In this document: one piece after another, positions 35,836 through 48,264 of the stretch
Layout of the letters: each line of letters opens with the position of its first letter
Numbering within the stretch: position 1 is the first letter of the stretch
Source: Rotaria sordida
Lineage: Eukaryota; Rotifera; Eurotatoria; Philodinida; Philodinidae
Direction: 5' to 3'
DNA length: 64,000 bases
NCBI GenBank assembly: GCA_905250125.1
Contig: CAJNOL010000067.1
Span: 62,001-126,000, forward strand
Notes under the pieces: generated by a model
Told to the model about the DNA's origin: nothing
The model's input: only the letters and a program-made list of their open reading frames with translations
Databases searched by the model: none
Made by a program: the position numbers and the translations under genes

Positions 35836-38027
35836 ATGGAGAAACGTATTCATTCAAAGAAAACACATAATCTTACTTATCGTCATTATTTATATCATTT
35901 TAAATGGCCTTTAGTTGGATTTATTTTCCTATTAAGTTTTCTTACATTTATTCAAATGAATTTAACAACTATTTTTGTATCAAATACTATTCAAGAACAG
36001 CAACAGATTGAACAATTCAATAGAAATGTTATCTATCCAATTGATATATTAAATAATAATAACAGTGTTAATATAAATTATTATTTTTTAGAAAAAGATA
36101 AACTTAAATTTATCGATGATACTCATGCAGTCAATAAAAAACAAAAAATTATATTACCATTAATAAAAGATCAAAGCACATCGAAGTCTTATTTAATTCT
36201 TGAATATACACATGTTTTTGGGCAGCCACGATTTTGTTCACATACAAATGAACAAATTTTTGGTAAAATATGTCCATATACAAATTGGTAAGCACAATAA
36301 AAGAAAAAATGAATAAACCAAAGAAACGATTTATTTTCTTATTAGTGAATATACATGTGATCAAACACATGAAAATGATACTCATGTACTTTTAATGCAT
36401 AAACGTGATTTAAATTATAAAAAACTGAATTCAATGAAAAGAAATTTCGAACAAATTTGGCTTTTATGGCATGATGAACCAAATGAAAATTCACCACAAA
36501 TAAATCAATTTAAATTTAATTGGACAATAACATATCGAACAAGTGCTGAAGCGTCAATAGGAGCTTATGGTATGACAATTGTTAAAGAAAATCCATGGTC
36601 TATAGAACAATTCAATTCATGGATTGATGAGCAATTTATTAAAAGACATAACCAAGCTGTATGGTATGTCATTCATTCTATTTCTTAAAATAACAAATAG
36701 AAACTTCGCAAAAATTCTGCGGGATAAATGATCTTTGTGGAAAATATCGAAATAAAAAAGTTCCAAAAGAAAAATGTCGAAATGATGAATCTTTTCCTTG
36801 TAAACAATGATAAAACCTATGTTTTAATATTTTAGAATGAAAATGACAAGAGAAAATTGACAATATAATAAGATCTTTTTTTTCTTTTCAATTAACAAAT
36901 GATATGCCTAACAATAACTCTTTTGCATTGATTTCCTTCTTGAAAAAGGTGTGGGTGTGGAGATATAGATGAAGACAACAGACCCACACCCTCAAGACCA
37001 AAAACAACAGTTTTATTACTGACATCTTTAAAATTACTCAATATTCCTGTTTTCGATATTTTCGTCTTTCGACGTTTTTCGCCAACATCGGATAAACACT
37101 TCATGAGAAATTCTATGCATTTTAATAATTAAAACAAGTCTTCTAATGATAAGGTTGTATACATACTGTTAACATGTTTTTTTTTTCAGAAGGAAACCAG
37201 AACTAATATGTTTTAATAGCAGAACGCGGGAAATAAATGAATATTAGTTTGGACTGTGTGAACTATTTTTTCTTGAATTTTTTATTATATCAGAGAGTTT
37301 ACTTATCAAAAACAAAAGAATAATGTTTGCTATTAAGAGTTTGATTCGATAAAGTCATTTTAATTAAGAATAAAACGAAAATAAATTCGAATTCGATTAA
37401 TTAATATTTAATACAAAAAATTTAAAAAAATGTATTCTTATTTATTTATTTGTAATCTTCAGGTTTGTATCAAATTGTCAACCACAAAAGCGTTTGAAAA
37501 AATTTCATTCACTTCGACGTTTTTATTCAATAGCTGCTTTTGGTAAATGTATATCATCAAATGAATCATTCTCTCTCAATGCTCAAAGTCAATCGGATTC
37601 AAAATGTCATCGCCAATCATCATGTGAAAAAAATTATTTAACAAAATCAAAATTTTATCTTGCATTTGAATCTCAAACATGTACAGATTATATAACAGAA
37701 AAACTTTGGCGTACACTTGCTCTTGGTGCTATACCAATTGTTAGTGGACCCGAACGTGAAAATTTTATGCGTATAGCTCCACCTCATTCATTTATTCATA
37801 TTGATGATTATACATCAGATAAACAACTTGCTCAAACTTTAAATTTTATAGCTACAAACAGAAGTTTATATGAAAAATATCATCATTGGAGACGTTATTA
37901 TGATGTTTATCATGAAGCAAAAGATCTTGATCCATATCGATTTTGTGAATTATGTTATCGTTTGAATACAAATAAACAACGTATTTGGTATGAAAATATT
38001 AATGACTGGTTTTTAGATAAATGTTAA
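35836..38027 (+). CDS. GT10-family (alpha-1,3) fucosyltransferase
   Basis: Three exons (35836-36287, 36346-36663, 37463-38027), 444 residues. Type II Golgi membrane topology: short basic cytosolic tail, transmembrane helix about residues 24-46 (WPLVGFIFLLSFLTF...), stem, then catalytic domain. GT10 hallmarks are present: IWLLWHDEPN, FNWTITYRTSAEASIGAYG (acceptor-side domain, compare FNWTMSYRxDSDI), WFVSNCQPQKRLK, and the donor GDP-fucose region with KFYLAFESQTCTDYITEKLW followed by LALGAIPIVSGP. The C-terminal Cys-rich segment FCELCYRL also fits. The family transfers fucose from GDP-fucose to GlcNAc of N-glycans or Lewis-type structures; which acceptor cannot be told. Intron 2 (799 bp) contains a GGTGTGGGT...ACCCACACC hairpin around 36950-36991. 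Confidence 0.88.
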
Positions 38028-38757
38028 ATTGATCTTAATGATATTTTAATCTTTTCTGTCAGATATAAGACTTTCGTATTTGTATTGCCTTGTAGTTCAT
38101 TTGCTTGGTTACATGAAATGACTTTAATTGTCAAGTTTTTTTTCTTGTGTGTGATACAATATACATTTAAAATCACTATGTGGCAATTTTGAATGACTTA
38201 TCTATTCTGTAATATTAAGTTTTTTTTTCTTTCTCGAAATGTGAATTAGAATTTACTAATATTGATTTCATATTTCGCCGAAATGCAATTATTACATATG
38301 ACATCCAGTATTCTATATCGTATGTATTGTAGTGTACCTCAATTGAATTTCTTCCCTTTGCATTTCTTGGTTTAGACTATGATAGTTTGCTTTCTTTTCG
38401 ATAATGGGTATACAGCAAGAAAGTGCAGACTTCACTACATTGCATGATATATCAATCATAAATAACAAATAGAGATCAAACAACAAAAAATACATTAGAG
38501 CAAAAATATAAGATTTTTATCTTTCCGTTGTTTTTGTACATATTGATTGACATAAGTTCAATTATTGTTTGAATATTCCTCAGTTCATTTTCATAAACCT
38601 GTCTATCTGACTAATAAAACGTAGTAACGGCATATTATTAATAGAAATTCTGAAAAAAAAAATCCATTTTCAAATTGGTGCATATTTTGTGACATCATGG
38701 ATCGAGGTCCAAACAAACATTAAATTTGTTTTCTGTTTTGTATTTATTTTAATTGGC

Positions 38758-38965
38758 AGATAAACTAATTCATCTATCATTTATTTATTTCGCACAAAAA
38801 ATACAGTGAAGCTTTCGACCTCTATTAAAGAGTCATTTTCTAAAATACAATGTACAAATTTCTTTCATGTAACTTTAATGTTGGAAATGACCCTTTAATA
38901 GAGTTCGAAAGCTTCGCTGTATTTTTTGCGTAAAATAAATAAATGATAGATGAATTAGTTTATCT
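38758..38965. mobile_element. Near-palindromic hairpin MITE (208 bp)
   Basis: Begins AGATAAACTAATTCATC and ends with its exact inverse GATGAATTAGTTTATCT. The arms of about 85 bp remain aligned through AAAAAATACAGTGAAGC against GCTTCGCTGTATTTTTT and CTATTAAAG against CTTTAATAG. The loop is about 40 bp. The arms are roughly 90% identical by eye, the cleanest such element in the window. Confidence 0.82.
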
Positions 38966-39219
38966 CGTAATTAGTTTATTCACTTATATTTCATCAAACA
39001 ACATAAGTATTTTAAAACGCCTCACCACCAAACATGGTCAACATATATTGAAAGAGATTAGACTGTACGATGAACAATTTCTCAAATTATTGAGAGCTCA
39101 AAGTGATACTGAATTCTTACGTATCTCATTATTATATAACCTTACAATAAAATTCGTACGTTATCGTCTATGGAATCAAAAATACGCTCGCAACTCAATC
39201 CACAAATATCATCAGTAGA
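38966..39219 (+). pseudogene. Retroelement-like ORF fragment (possible Penelope-like/RT N-terminal region)
   Basis: An open frame reads ILKRLTTKHGQHILKEIRLY, DEQFLKLLRAQSDTEFLRIS and LTIKFVRYRLWNQKYAR. Its charged helical pattern of the type 'DxxFLxxCLxxxLxPKFxRFKL' recalls the N-terminal region of Penelope-like and other reverse-transcriptase ORFs. No RT motifs follow. It abuts the hairpin MITE. Recognition is from pattern only. Confidence 0.3.
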
Positions 39220-39375
39220 GCGCTACGATTCCAAAAAAAATAGAACCGAGAATCGGATTTTTCTCTTTCTCTTACCCGGAACCGGAATCGGAACCGTGAA
39301 ATAAAAGAGAATGGAACCGGAACTGTTAGAAATCGAAATTTTTCTTGAGAGCGAGAGTTTCAATGTGTGTAGACG

Positions 39376-39960
39376 TTGCAAGATGCACATTATAGCAGTA
39401 CCTTTCTTCATTTATCCATGAAAAGTTTTCGTAGTAATCCTGGTTTTCAAGAAAAAGTTCTTAAGTCAGTTAAAATGGAAATTATTAAACGGCAGCCAAC
39501 AATACTATCTACTACATTTACAACTACTACTCCATCACCTGTTTATAAAAAATCACTTGATTCTTAATGGACAGTATCAAAAGGTCCTCTTTCTTACTGT
39601 TTTGATATACCATAAAATTCCTTAACATTGTCAACAACAACGTATGAATTAGATGAATATATGCCATCAAATGTTTCATTCAGTGGACATAATGATGTTT
39701 TATAATTCCGCAACAACAGAATTTAAAATTACCGATCTTATTTTCTATAGCTGAAAATTTTTATGCTCTACAAATATCGAACACCATTGTAAAAGGACTG
39801 TTCTCGTCTGCATAAAACACAAGTATCGATAAGCGCATCGATCTTGGTGCAGAAAAAATACTCCTATTGTTATTTTTTCAGAAAAATTTAGCATTATTAA
39901 AATCATGTGATGAAAAAAATTGATGAAGTTGATGCAACTGCATCGAAAAGAAAGATGGTT
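39376..39960 (+). pseudogene. Decayed hAT transposase, C-terminal part
   Basis: Readable pieces in order are FLHLSMKSFRSNPGFQEKV (39406-39465), LDEYMPSNVSFSGHNDVL (about 39650-39705) and the hAT dimerisation signature GLFSSA then DKRIDLGAEKILLLL and FFQKNLALLKSCDEK (about 39790-39930), which match NTSVERLFSS...R..L.AEK...LLFL..NL of hAT transposases. Several stops and frame changes interrupt it, so it is dead. The zinc-finger N-terminus is not present here. An ACCGGAA-rich tract (about 39245-39325) lies just upstream. Confidence 0.72.
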
Positions 39961-40811
39961 GAACAGTCATCGTCTACAATCTCCTGTTCGAACTAAATAA
40001 CAATCTACAACTACAACAACAAAAAAGACGTTTGGAATGAGTAACGAAGATGATATTATTCTTTGTGATCATGATCATTGAGAGGATAAGGACATGATGA
40101 AGCGGGTGTTTTTTAGAACTTGTAATATTAATATTTCATATGAATATATTGTATGTTAGTGTTTTATCTCATTATTTGACTTTTTCTTCTACCTTTTGAA
40201 GGAGCTACTTATTTGATGAAGTAATAAACATGAAGAGTTCTGAAGATAAAATGTAGAAATTTCTAAAAAAAACTCAATTACTCGTATTTTGTATGTTACG
40301 GTGAAATCGTCGATTTCTGGCAAATATTTTAGGAACTGAAAAAAGAACCGCTTTTTTTCGATTTTGCTAACCGAAACCATAGGGCTCTACTTCCTTTGAA
40401 AGTTCCTTACTACGCTCTTGAAGACCACAGCATTTATTTAAAGAATACAAAAAAAGTCCAGTATCTTTCCAGCAATAAGCTAAGGGCACAAACGTTTATC
40501 ACGATCCTCATAGTTCATTTGAGTCTACACAATGTCCATAATCTTGATTCAAAAGCGATTGAACAATTGGATGACTTCTCTCGTGAAAAGATAATGATGA
40601 TGAGATTAACCTAGAAATTTGTTTTAAAAGAGATATCATAAATAAATTACTTGAAGAAGAAAATCTTTATTCAGTTATGATGCTGGTAAAACTTTCCTTT
40701 TCAAGAAATTTGAGTATTTTATAATTGTTATTGTGTATATTAAATAAATTTCTTTCAAACTAAATTTTCAATTTTCAATTACAAATTTCTGTAATCAAAA
40801 TGTTCTAGAGT

Positions 40812-42257
40812 TTATGTAGTTTTAATCGATGAAAGATATCCTTCGATTGAATCATCCATATTTTTAGTCCATTTTATTTGACATGGTGGTGCTTCATTAT
40901 ATGGAGGAAAAATTGAAGTAAATGTTTGATCACGAAATGTAATAAAATCTTCTCTTTTATCATTGAAGAATTTATAGAATCCGGCCTTAGCTCGTTCAAG
41001 ATCAAATTTTGGTACCGTATTTTGGTCACAACAACTAACAATATCACGTATATAATCTGTTTGAAGGTCAGTAAAACCTTCATGATCATTTGCAGCAATT
41101 ACTTGTTCACGTGCTTGCCATTGAGAAATATCTTCTTCACGTTTTTTTTCATCATCATCATCTGGTAATTTAACATAACCAAGAAAAACATCACGTACAA
41201 GTGCAGCTTGAATATCAAACATATTTAATGAATATGTTTGATTTTGCATACCTAAATAAGCAAGACGAAGTTCAGCAGACCAAAAAATTCCTTTATAAAG
41301 GTTCGATGGTATAAACAAATTTCCTGAACAATAAAGACGAAGAGGTTCAGCCATATAAGAATGATTATGTCGATAACCTGTACATAAAATAATACAATCA
41401 ATATTGTCAACACTTGTTCCATCTTTAAAATATGCAGTATGTCCTTCCATTCGTATTAACATTGGAACTTCTTTTATATTATCGGGCCATTTGAAATTCA
41501 TAGGAAATGAACGATAACTAATTGTAATTGAACGAGCACCAAATTTGTAACATTGTATACCTATATCTTCAGCTGAATAACTACCACCAATAATCAATAT
41601 ATTTTTATCAACAAATTCATCAGCTCCACGATAATCATGTGAATGTAAAACGCGTCCTGGAAATTTAGAGATACCTTCAAAATTAGGTACATTTGGTAGC
41701 GTATAATGTCCAGTTGCTACTATAACATGGTCGAATGTTAAATGTTCAAGTATTTTTTCATTAAGAAGATCTTGAATAGTAACATGAAATTGTTTTGTAT
41801 TAACATCAAAATTAACAAAACGTACAGCTGTTCGAAAACGAATAAACTTGTGAATATCAGCAGCTGTAGCTCGACCAATAATATAATCATACATAATAGC
41901 ACGTGGTGGATAAGACGAAACCGCACGACCAAAATGTTTTTCGAATGGATAATCAACATATTCAAGCATTTCTTTAGGGCCATTTGTCCAAAGGCTAATA
42001 AGTAGAAGTTCAATAGAAATAATGATAAAATTTCAAAGAACTTACTGTCGATACATGCTTGAATGAATAAGTTCACCACAAGGATCTATACCTGTTAGAG
42101 CTGTATATTGCCATAGACCACCCCATTCTGCTTGCCGTTCAAAACAGATAAGTTCAATACGTTGTTCTTTTTCGGCTTGTTTAAAAGCAATTAATTGTGA
42201 TAAACCACATGGACCAGCACCAATAATAGCTATTCGTTTTTTAGTTATGTTCGCCAT
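40812..42257 (-). CDS. tmm-like: Trimethylamine-monooxygenase-like flavin monooxygenase
   Basis: Two exons, 42257-42046 and 41994-40812, split by a 51 bp intron; 464 residues. Flavin- and NADPH-dependent oxygenation of soft nucleophiles such as trimethylamine. Seen: FAD Rossmann motif IGAGPCGL (12-19), [35 protein letters not shown], the FMO signature [11 protein letters not shown] (182-192), NADPH motif GGSYSAED (207-214), then CTGYRHN and [15 protein letters not shown]. These blocks and the C-terminal DDSIEGYL follow the bacterial Tmm subfamily (Ruegeria/Methylophaga type) much more closely than animal FMO1-5, which are about 530 residues with a C-terminal membrane anchor absent here. I infer bacterial acquisition followed by intron gain. 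No membrane segment or signal peptide, so cytosolic. Confidence 0.9.
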
Positions 42258-42920
42258 GAATATTGTTTTTGTGTCTTGTGAATCTATCTTAATAGACTAG
42301 TTTTGTTGTTCTTTTATCGACTATGTAATAGTATAAAACACATCAAGTGGCTGTAAACGTTTCTCTTATATTTTAAACTCTTATCTATTTTATTGTCCGT
42401 AAATGGAGAACAAAATAAATTTTACATCCATGTTCTGACACCAATGTATTTCTTGCATATACATGATGTTTCTATTGATATTGTTTTAATATACCTATGA
42501 GCATATTAGTTGAAGTACACACTCTGTCACCCAATTGACGTAAATCTGTTATACTTTCATCGTAGTGATGCTTTCTTATCACAATATAATATTTACAAAT
42601 GATGATAAGAGATGACATATTATATTCAGAATTACGAAGTTTAGTTTATACTATTATTATTTATAAAAGAGAATAAATCGAGAAAGAAAACAACTGTTGA
42701 TATAAATTTTGTTATTATCGTAAACAATATGAACATAGACATCGGGACGATTCTAATCTGGTGAAGGGTAAAAAAACAACAAGAACACATAAAGAATACT
42801 AGAGATTTTTAGTTTTAATTTTTTAACTTTGACTCTTATTAAATCGATATTTCTGCATACATTTATTTTTATACCTCTAAATTGATGAAAAAACAATCTA
42901 CTGTACTCGTAATTTTGAAT

Positions 42921-43479
42921 ACAGTCTAAAATGTCCTCGACTTTTCATCCTCGTAAAAAATGTCCTTCAGAGCACATGTTCTTAATGAAAACATCCTTGA
43001 GAAGTGGTCTCTCGTTAAAAAAATGTCTCTGACACTCAATTGTTATTTAAATATCACGTTATTTGAATGTAGATGACGCTGTAATCCAAAAACAGGTCAG
43101 CAGATATTTTTATTATTTATCTAGACAATTTATTTCATATAAAAATAAGGTTGGGCCGTCTGGGTGGGTATATGTGGGTGTACAGGCATGAGTGAAAATA
43201 AGATCCACACCTCATGCTCATATGTATACTCCATACCGTCCCACACTCATACTCTGTTACATGGATCTTTTTTGTGTCACGAAGGAAAAATGAACTAAAA
43301 TTCAGTTCGTTATAATAAATTATACTATATCATTAATATTGTCGTCAACCGTAGCTCGCGTTTTACAGAAAGGACATTTTCATGTTAGAAGACATTTTTT
43401 CGGTGGACTATATCACTAAGGACTATTTCTCAAGGACAAAAAGTCGAGGACATTTTTGAAAGGACATTTTTTTAGAATG
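42921..43479. mobile_element. Inverted-repeat element with iterated AAATGTCCT motif
   Basis: TCTAAAATGTCCTCGACTTT at 42925 is mirrored by AAAGTCGAGGACATTTTTG ending near 43460. Each arm (about 100-120 bp) contains several AAATGTCC-type units at irregular spacing, like subterminal transposase-binding repeats. The interior has a G-rich/C-rich pair (GGGTGGGTATATGTGGGTGT around 43162-43181, CCACACCTCAT and CCCACACTC around 43205-43250). No ORF. Confidence 0.6.
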
Positions 43480-44018
43480 TGTTAACCTGTTACCGTAATT
43501 TTTTATCATAGAATTAATATAAACATAAAAACCTTAATCTAATCTACAGCAAATAGAAAATTTTGAAAAAAGAATCAGAGTAGATATAGTTCAAATTCAA
43601 TTTATGTAATTTTTTTATAAATATGAAGAATAATAACATGGTTTAATAATGCATCATATGGTTAATCGTAGATACCTGTGTTTGATTCATAAGAAATATA
43701 TCATGTGAAGCTGTTCAACTGGCGCTTGAACCTAAAAAAGATTACTATTTGTGTATTTGAAATTTTTCGTCACAGTGAGATAAAAAAAAGAAATAAAAGT
43801 CTGATGTTTAATAATCAAATTTTTTCAATACATATAGAATAAATTCATGTTTATGTAAATACTATTTAATGTTCTGATTAACGTATGCTTTAGTCGAAAT
43901 GAGACAAACTTTGGTCAAAGAGTTTTGACTAACTTCATATAAATTCAAGATAAAACTATAAAATTTTCTCAACTGTTCAAACCGTCTGAACCTTTTCTCT
44001 TTTTTTTGTTTCTACTCA

Positions 44019-45494
44019 AGACGCATCTTTTGATAAAAGAAATGTGGATTATAAAGTACTATCAAGATTCCAAAAACTCCATAACAATGTTGCTTAGTAT
44101 ACATTATTTTTCAGTATTGTCATAAAAATGTACATGTCGATTTTTTTATCAAAATATTGACGATTTTCGAGAAAGTCTTAATTGTTTGATAGAAATTCTA
44201 GAAAGTCATTGGAAATACGATCAAAGCGTCGCCTTCTCACTTCTTTTTCTAGTAATAAGATTAAAAAAATGAATAAATACTTGGTTCAAAATATTTCGTG
44301 TTGTATCGTTTCTTAGTTATAATTCAGAAATATTCATTGAACTTAAGATTTTACTAATGATATATTATGGAAACAAGGTGATTCTGGATGCAGTGAATAT
44401 ATCTGATATGGTTTTTTTTGTAGAAAACTGTAAGTATCTATAATCATAATATTCATATTATGATTATAAATTATTATTCGATGCATTCGTAGCATTTTTC
44501 TTCGATTGATATACATATTTGTATCGCTATTGTACCATCATTTGGTTTGTATTCGATAAATATTTACATAACTTTTTCGAATGATTTCATATTGACAGTG
44601 CATGGTTACTTATCAATTACATGATAATTACATATTTCTTCTGTCTTTTGAATAAATCAGCATATCAATGGCTGAATGATTGGCACCAAAAGCATGAATT
44701 TTTTTAGTATCTATAATATCTTCATATACATCATTATGATGATCAACTGTGTATCAGTTCCATATGATAATTCAATTCTGCTTTGATTCAATTCTCTTTT
44801 TAGCATGGGTTTGATATTTGAAGTGGTATATTTATTTTAGTTCTTCTTTTTATAATCAAGTGGAAGTTCTAACAGGTGGATTATTACTAATCTTTATCAA
44901 TATTACTTTTATTGTTTCTGTAATAGTTTCACTGATGGTTACTTTTTTTTATTAGTGTATCAGTTTTATAAAATGAAAACTATCTGTAACATAAACTTGC
45001 AACTGCCAAATATTTATTTTTTTCTGATATCTTCCCTATCTATACTTTTAATCGAACGCAAACTATTGTTAAATTACGTTTGACTTGGAAAATGCAATGA
45101 CAAATATTTATAAAGAAAGTATTACTTCGTGGAAAAAGTGGCACAAGTTAGTATACAATGAGATTTTCCAGTAGTTTACTTAATTATACACTGTAATTTA
45201 GGTATCTTCGCATGGAGAACAAACAAGTTTTAGGCATCTACTCGGATCTTCACGAGAAGTAAAAGATTAGTTTTCCATCTCAACTCGAAAATCTTTTACT
45301 TTGGACTGGTTGTTATGATATAAAACCAAACAATTTAGACTTTCTCGAAAATCGTCAATATTTTGATAAAAAATTGACATGTACATTTTCATGAAAATAC
45401 TAAAAAATGATGTATACTAAGCAACATTGTTATGGAATTTTCGGAACCTTGATAGTACTTTACAATCCACATTTCTTTTATTAAAAAATGCGTC
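44019..45494. mobile_element. Long-TIR DNA transposon, 1.5 kb
   Basis: Left arm about 44019-44195 and right arm about 45325-45494 inverted. GATTTTCGAGAAAGTCTTAA mirrors TTTAGACTTTCTCGAAAATC, and CATAACAATGTTGCTTAGTA mirrors TACTAAGCAACATTGTTATG. By eye the arms are about 90% identical, the best preserved long arms here. A minus-strand patch at 44650-44745 reads DVYEDIIDTKKIHAFG and ANHSAIDMLIYSKDRR, which looks protein-like but matches nothing that I recognise; it could be captured or relict coding sequence. Confidence 0.72.
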
Positions 45495-47716
45495 TTTTGT
45501 CACTTCATAAAATCATATAAAATTTATCTTAGACTCTTAAAAATTAACTGCATAACACAAGCAAAGAAGAATAAGAAGAAAACGTGTAAAATAGTCCAAA
45601 AAATGGTCAATTTTACTTATTACAATGGATTTTTTCGTTTTACAAGATAAGTAATGACTTATAGAAAATATAGGATTTTGTAGAACACCTTCCACTCTAT
45701 CAATTGATACAATTCGATAATGGTTTTAATGACATTTTTATGATGACAAAGTTCATAAACAAAAATGATCGAAAAGCCATAGTTTTTGACAAAATGATAG
45801 TTTGAGTGAAGATTATGAGGTCCTCGAAGTATTAGAAGACGTTGTCGAAACATTATCAAAACTATGGTTTTCTGAGTCACTTTTTATGTCCTCTTTTCCA
45901 ACTAGCACACTGATTTGATAACTTAAAATATTTTAGCAATTTGTTTGGATGTTGATTTCATAAGCCTTCTGTTGACGTTTCATTTGATAAAGATTAACAA
46001 GACAATAGAAAAAAAATCCATATTGATTCTTTGGCTTGCATATTTGGTTGTTATAGTTTTTTCTGCTAAGGAGATGTTCAATTCCGCCAATAGAATGAAT
46101 TCACGGAAATAATTCTTATTCTCTAGAGCATTGAATTGATTGGAAAAAATGACAACTAACAAATAAAAAATAGAAGATATGTACATAACTAACGGAAATA
46201 GAAAACTGTTAACGTAAACAAGAAAATACTTTAATTATGAGACAAAACAATACTGAATTAAAGAAAAACAAAGCAATTATTAAATATTATGCTGTCGTCA
46301 TTGATGAAACATTAACCAGATATAATTGTATTTGTCTACATAAACAATGATTGATTTCATATGTAAACAAATATGATATAATAATGCATAAAAATTCGAT
46401 AATTAAAAATAACAGAAGTATTAAACAAAAATGAAATTTATGACAGAGAACTTCATTGATTCAGTTTGATATTTCTTGGTTTTTTTTTCTTTTTCATTGA
46501 AAACTACCACTAAACAAATGTACTGTCTTGTTGTATAAACTTTTTTGAGCATTGAATGTTTCACTAATTTGATGCATAAAGAAGACAAATAAATTTGCAA
46601 TTACGAGGAAAAGTCAAACAGCCGTTGTTTAAAGCCATAGGAGTATAGTGCATCATAGAAACAGTAATAATCTTATGAATATATCGGACTTATTGAATGA
46701 CTTGTCAAAGAAAAAAAAAGATGAGAGAATGAATGAATCATTCAAGTCAAACAATTTATTCATATTTGTACCAGATAAAGAATTGCTAGTTTGTTGATAT
46801 TCCAACATATCATACAATGTTGTAGTTATTTGAACTACTTTTTATCATTTATAAGAAATATAATGATGTAAGCCTTTTGTAGACGTGATGCTTTCTTTGA
46901 TTGAAATTATTAAAATCGAACTCAATAACTTTCCACAGACATGAGTAATGCAGACGTGCATGGATTATGTTATTCGCTTCCTTTTACGCATAAGAGAATT
47001 TATTTCGACAATTTGACACGGTTATAAAATTACTCAACGTTTTTTTTTTAACAGTAGAAAACAGGCGTATCATTATGTAACCAAATACGATAAACTAATA
47101 AGAAATTGTACACAACGTTTTTTTAACTTTTCTCTCAATATTTTAAATTAAATTTTTCCTTATATACACCATCAACAGTGTAAAACAAAAAGTAGTCCAT
47201 AATTGAAATCACGGACGTGGAAATCTAATTTACATGAACATCATCGTTTTTTTTTTCTAAGAGCAAGTAATATGAAGAAAAACAAAAATTTTAGTAAATA
47301 CTGATACAAAAACAAATAAGATATTGTTTGAATGTATTACCAATAAAACTGTATATCTTAATATATAGTCTTTATTATCGGTTTTTTTTTCTCTCAAATA
47401 ATTTTCTTTTAAAGTAACAATATCTGTGTTATTTTACTATTTAAAAAGCAAGAATAAATGAGTTTATAAGTGTATACTTGTGACGCGTAGCGGCATACAA
47501 TTAGTAGCAAGACAACATAATTAGCTTCATTCTCCTCTGTAAACTTTATATATATTTTTTTCTTATTATTTTTAGAAAGAGAATATCCCTATATAAGACA
47601 CTTTCATCCACCTTCATATAGTTTCATTTCACCGTGTAAGTATAATATGTCTATATCATATATAGTAGTCATTTAAGAAATCAAATTAACTTTCAATACT
47701 ATCGAATCAGATAAAT
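45495..47716. other. Intergenic, no gene supported
   Basis: AT-rich, 2.2 kb. Minus-strand frames at 45659-45880 and 45980-46186 have slightly protein-like composition but no family match or splice support. Confidence 0.35.
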
Positions 47717-47984
47717 ATGCCTATGAAATTATCTGATCAACCTCATGATTTATCTTATTATACGACATGGTGGTTAACACCAGAACCTTCGATATCACCT
47801 CAAACTACAACATTATCTGATTCAGATGATAATATACTTGTAAATGAACATGGAAAAAAACAAGTAAGTTTTTTGTAAAAACATGTTTGAGAATGAAACA
47901 ATTTCTTTTTTCATTTAGAAAACGACTATCAACGAAATAACATTAACATGTTGTATTCCAATGAAAACATGTCGATCAAAATAG
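47717..47984 (+). CDS. 70-residue two-exon small protein, function unknown
   Basis: Exon 1 47717-47863 (49 codons, CAA|GTAAGT donor), 55 bp intron ending CATTTAG, exon 2 47919-47984 (21 codons and TAG). The phase-0 junction is clean. The product begins MPMKLSDQPHDLSYYTTWWL, continues through a Pro/Thr/Ser/Asp-rich middle (SPQTTTLSDSDDNILV) and ends with a Cys-bearing tail CCIPMKTCRSK. No signal peptide or membrane helix. An AATAAA occurs about 70 bp after the stop. It lies convergent to the Reeler-domain gene. No family recognised; the intron fit and poly(A) signal are the grounds for calling it. Confidence 0.55.
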
Positions 47985-48264
47985 AAAAAACAGATTTCAT
48001 TATTATTATTTCGTTAAATAGTTTATTGTAAAAAAAAACCGAAGAAGAGAAATGAATAAAAATATTGTAAAGATGTATAATTTTATTCCAGCTAAGTACT
48101 TGAAAAATCAAAAGAAAATTACATTAAAATAATGAAGCATACATATATAAATCGATGTATTTCAATTTCCTTAATAAATATGAATATAACGATTAATTTC
48201 GTATCATAATTTTAATTAAAAAATCATTTTTATTGAATGTATTTGATTAAAATGTCTATTTTAA

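Noticed and set aside
35522-35914. 130-residue hydrophobic frame overlapping the fucosyltransferase start
   Set aside because: AT-driven hydrophobic shadow in another frame of the 5' region; the fucosyltransferase frame is the one with family motifs.
45659-46186. Two minus-strand frames with moderately protein-like composition
   Set aside because: No recognisable domain, no consistent splice junction between them and no homologue that I can name.
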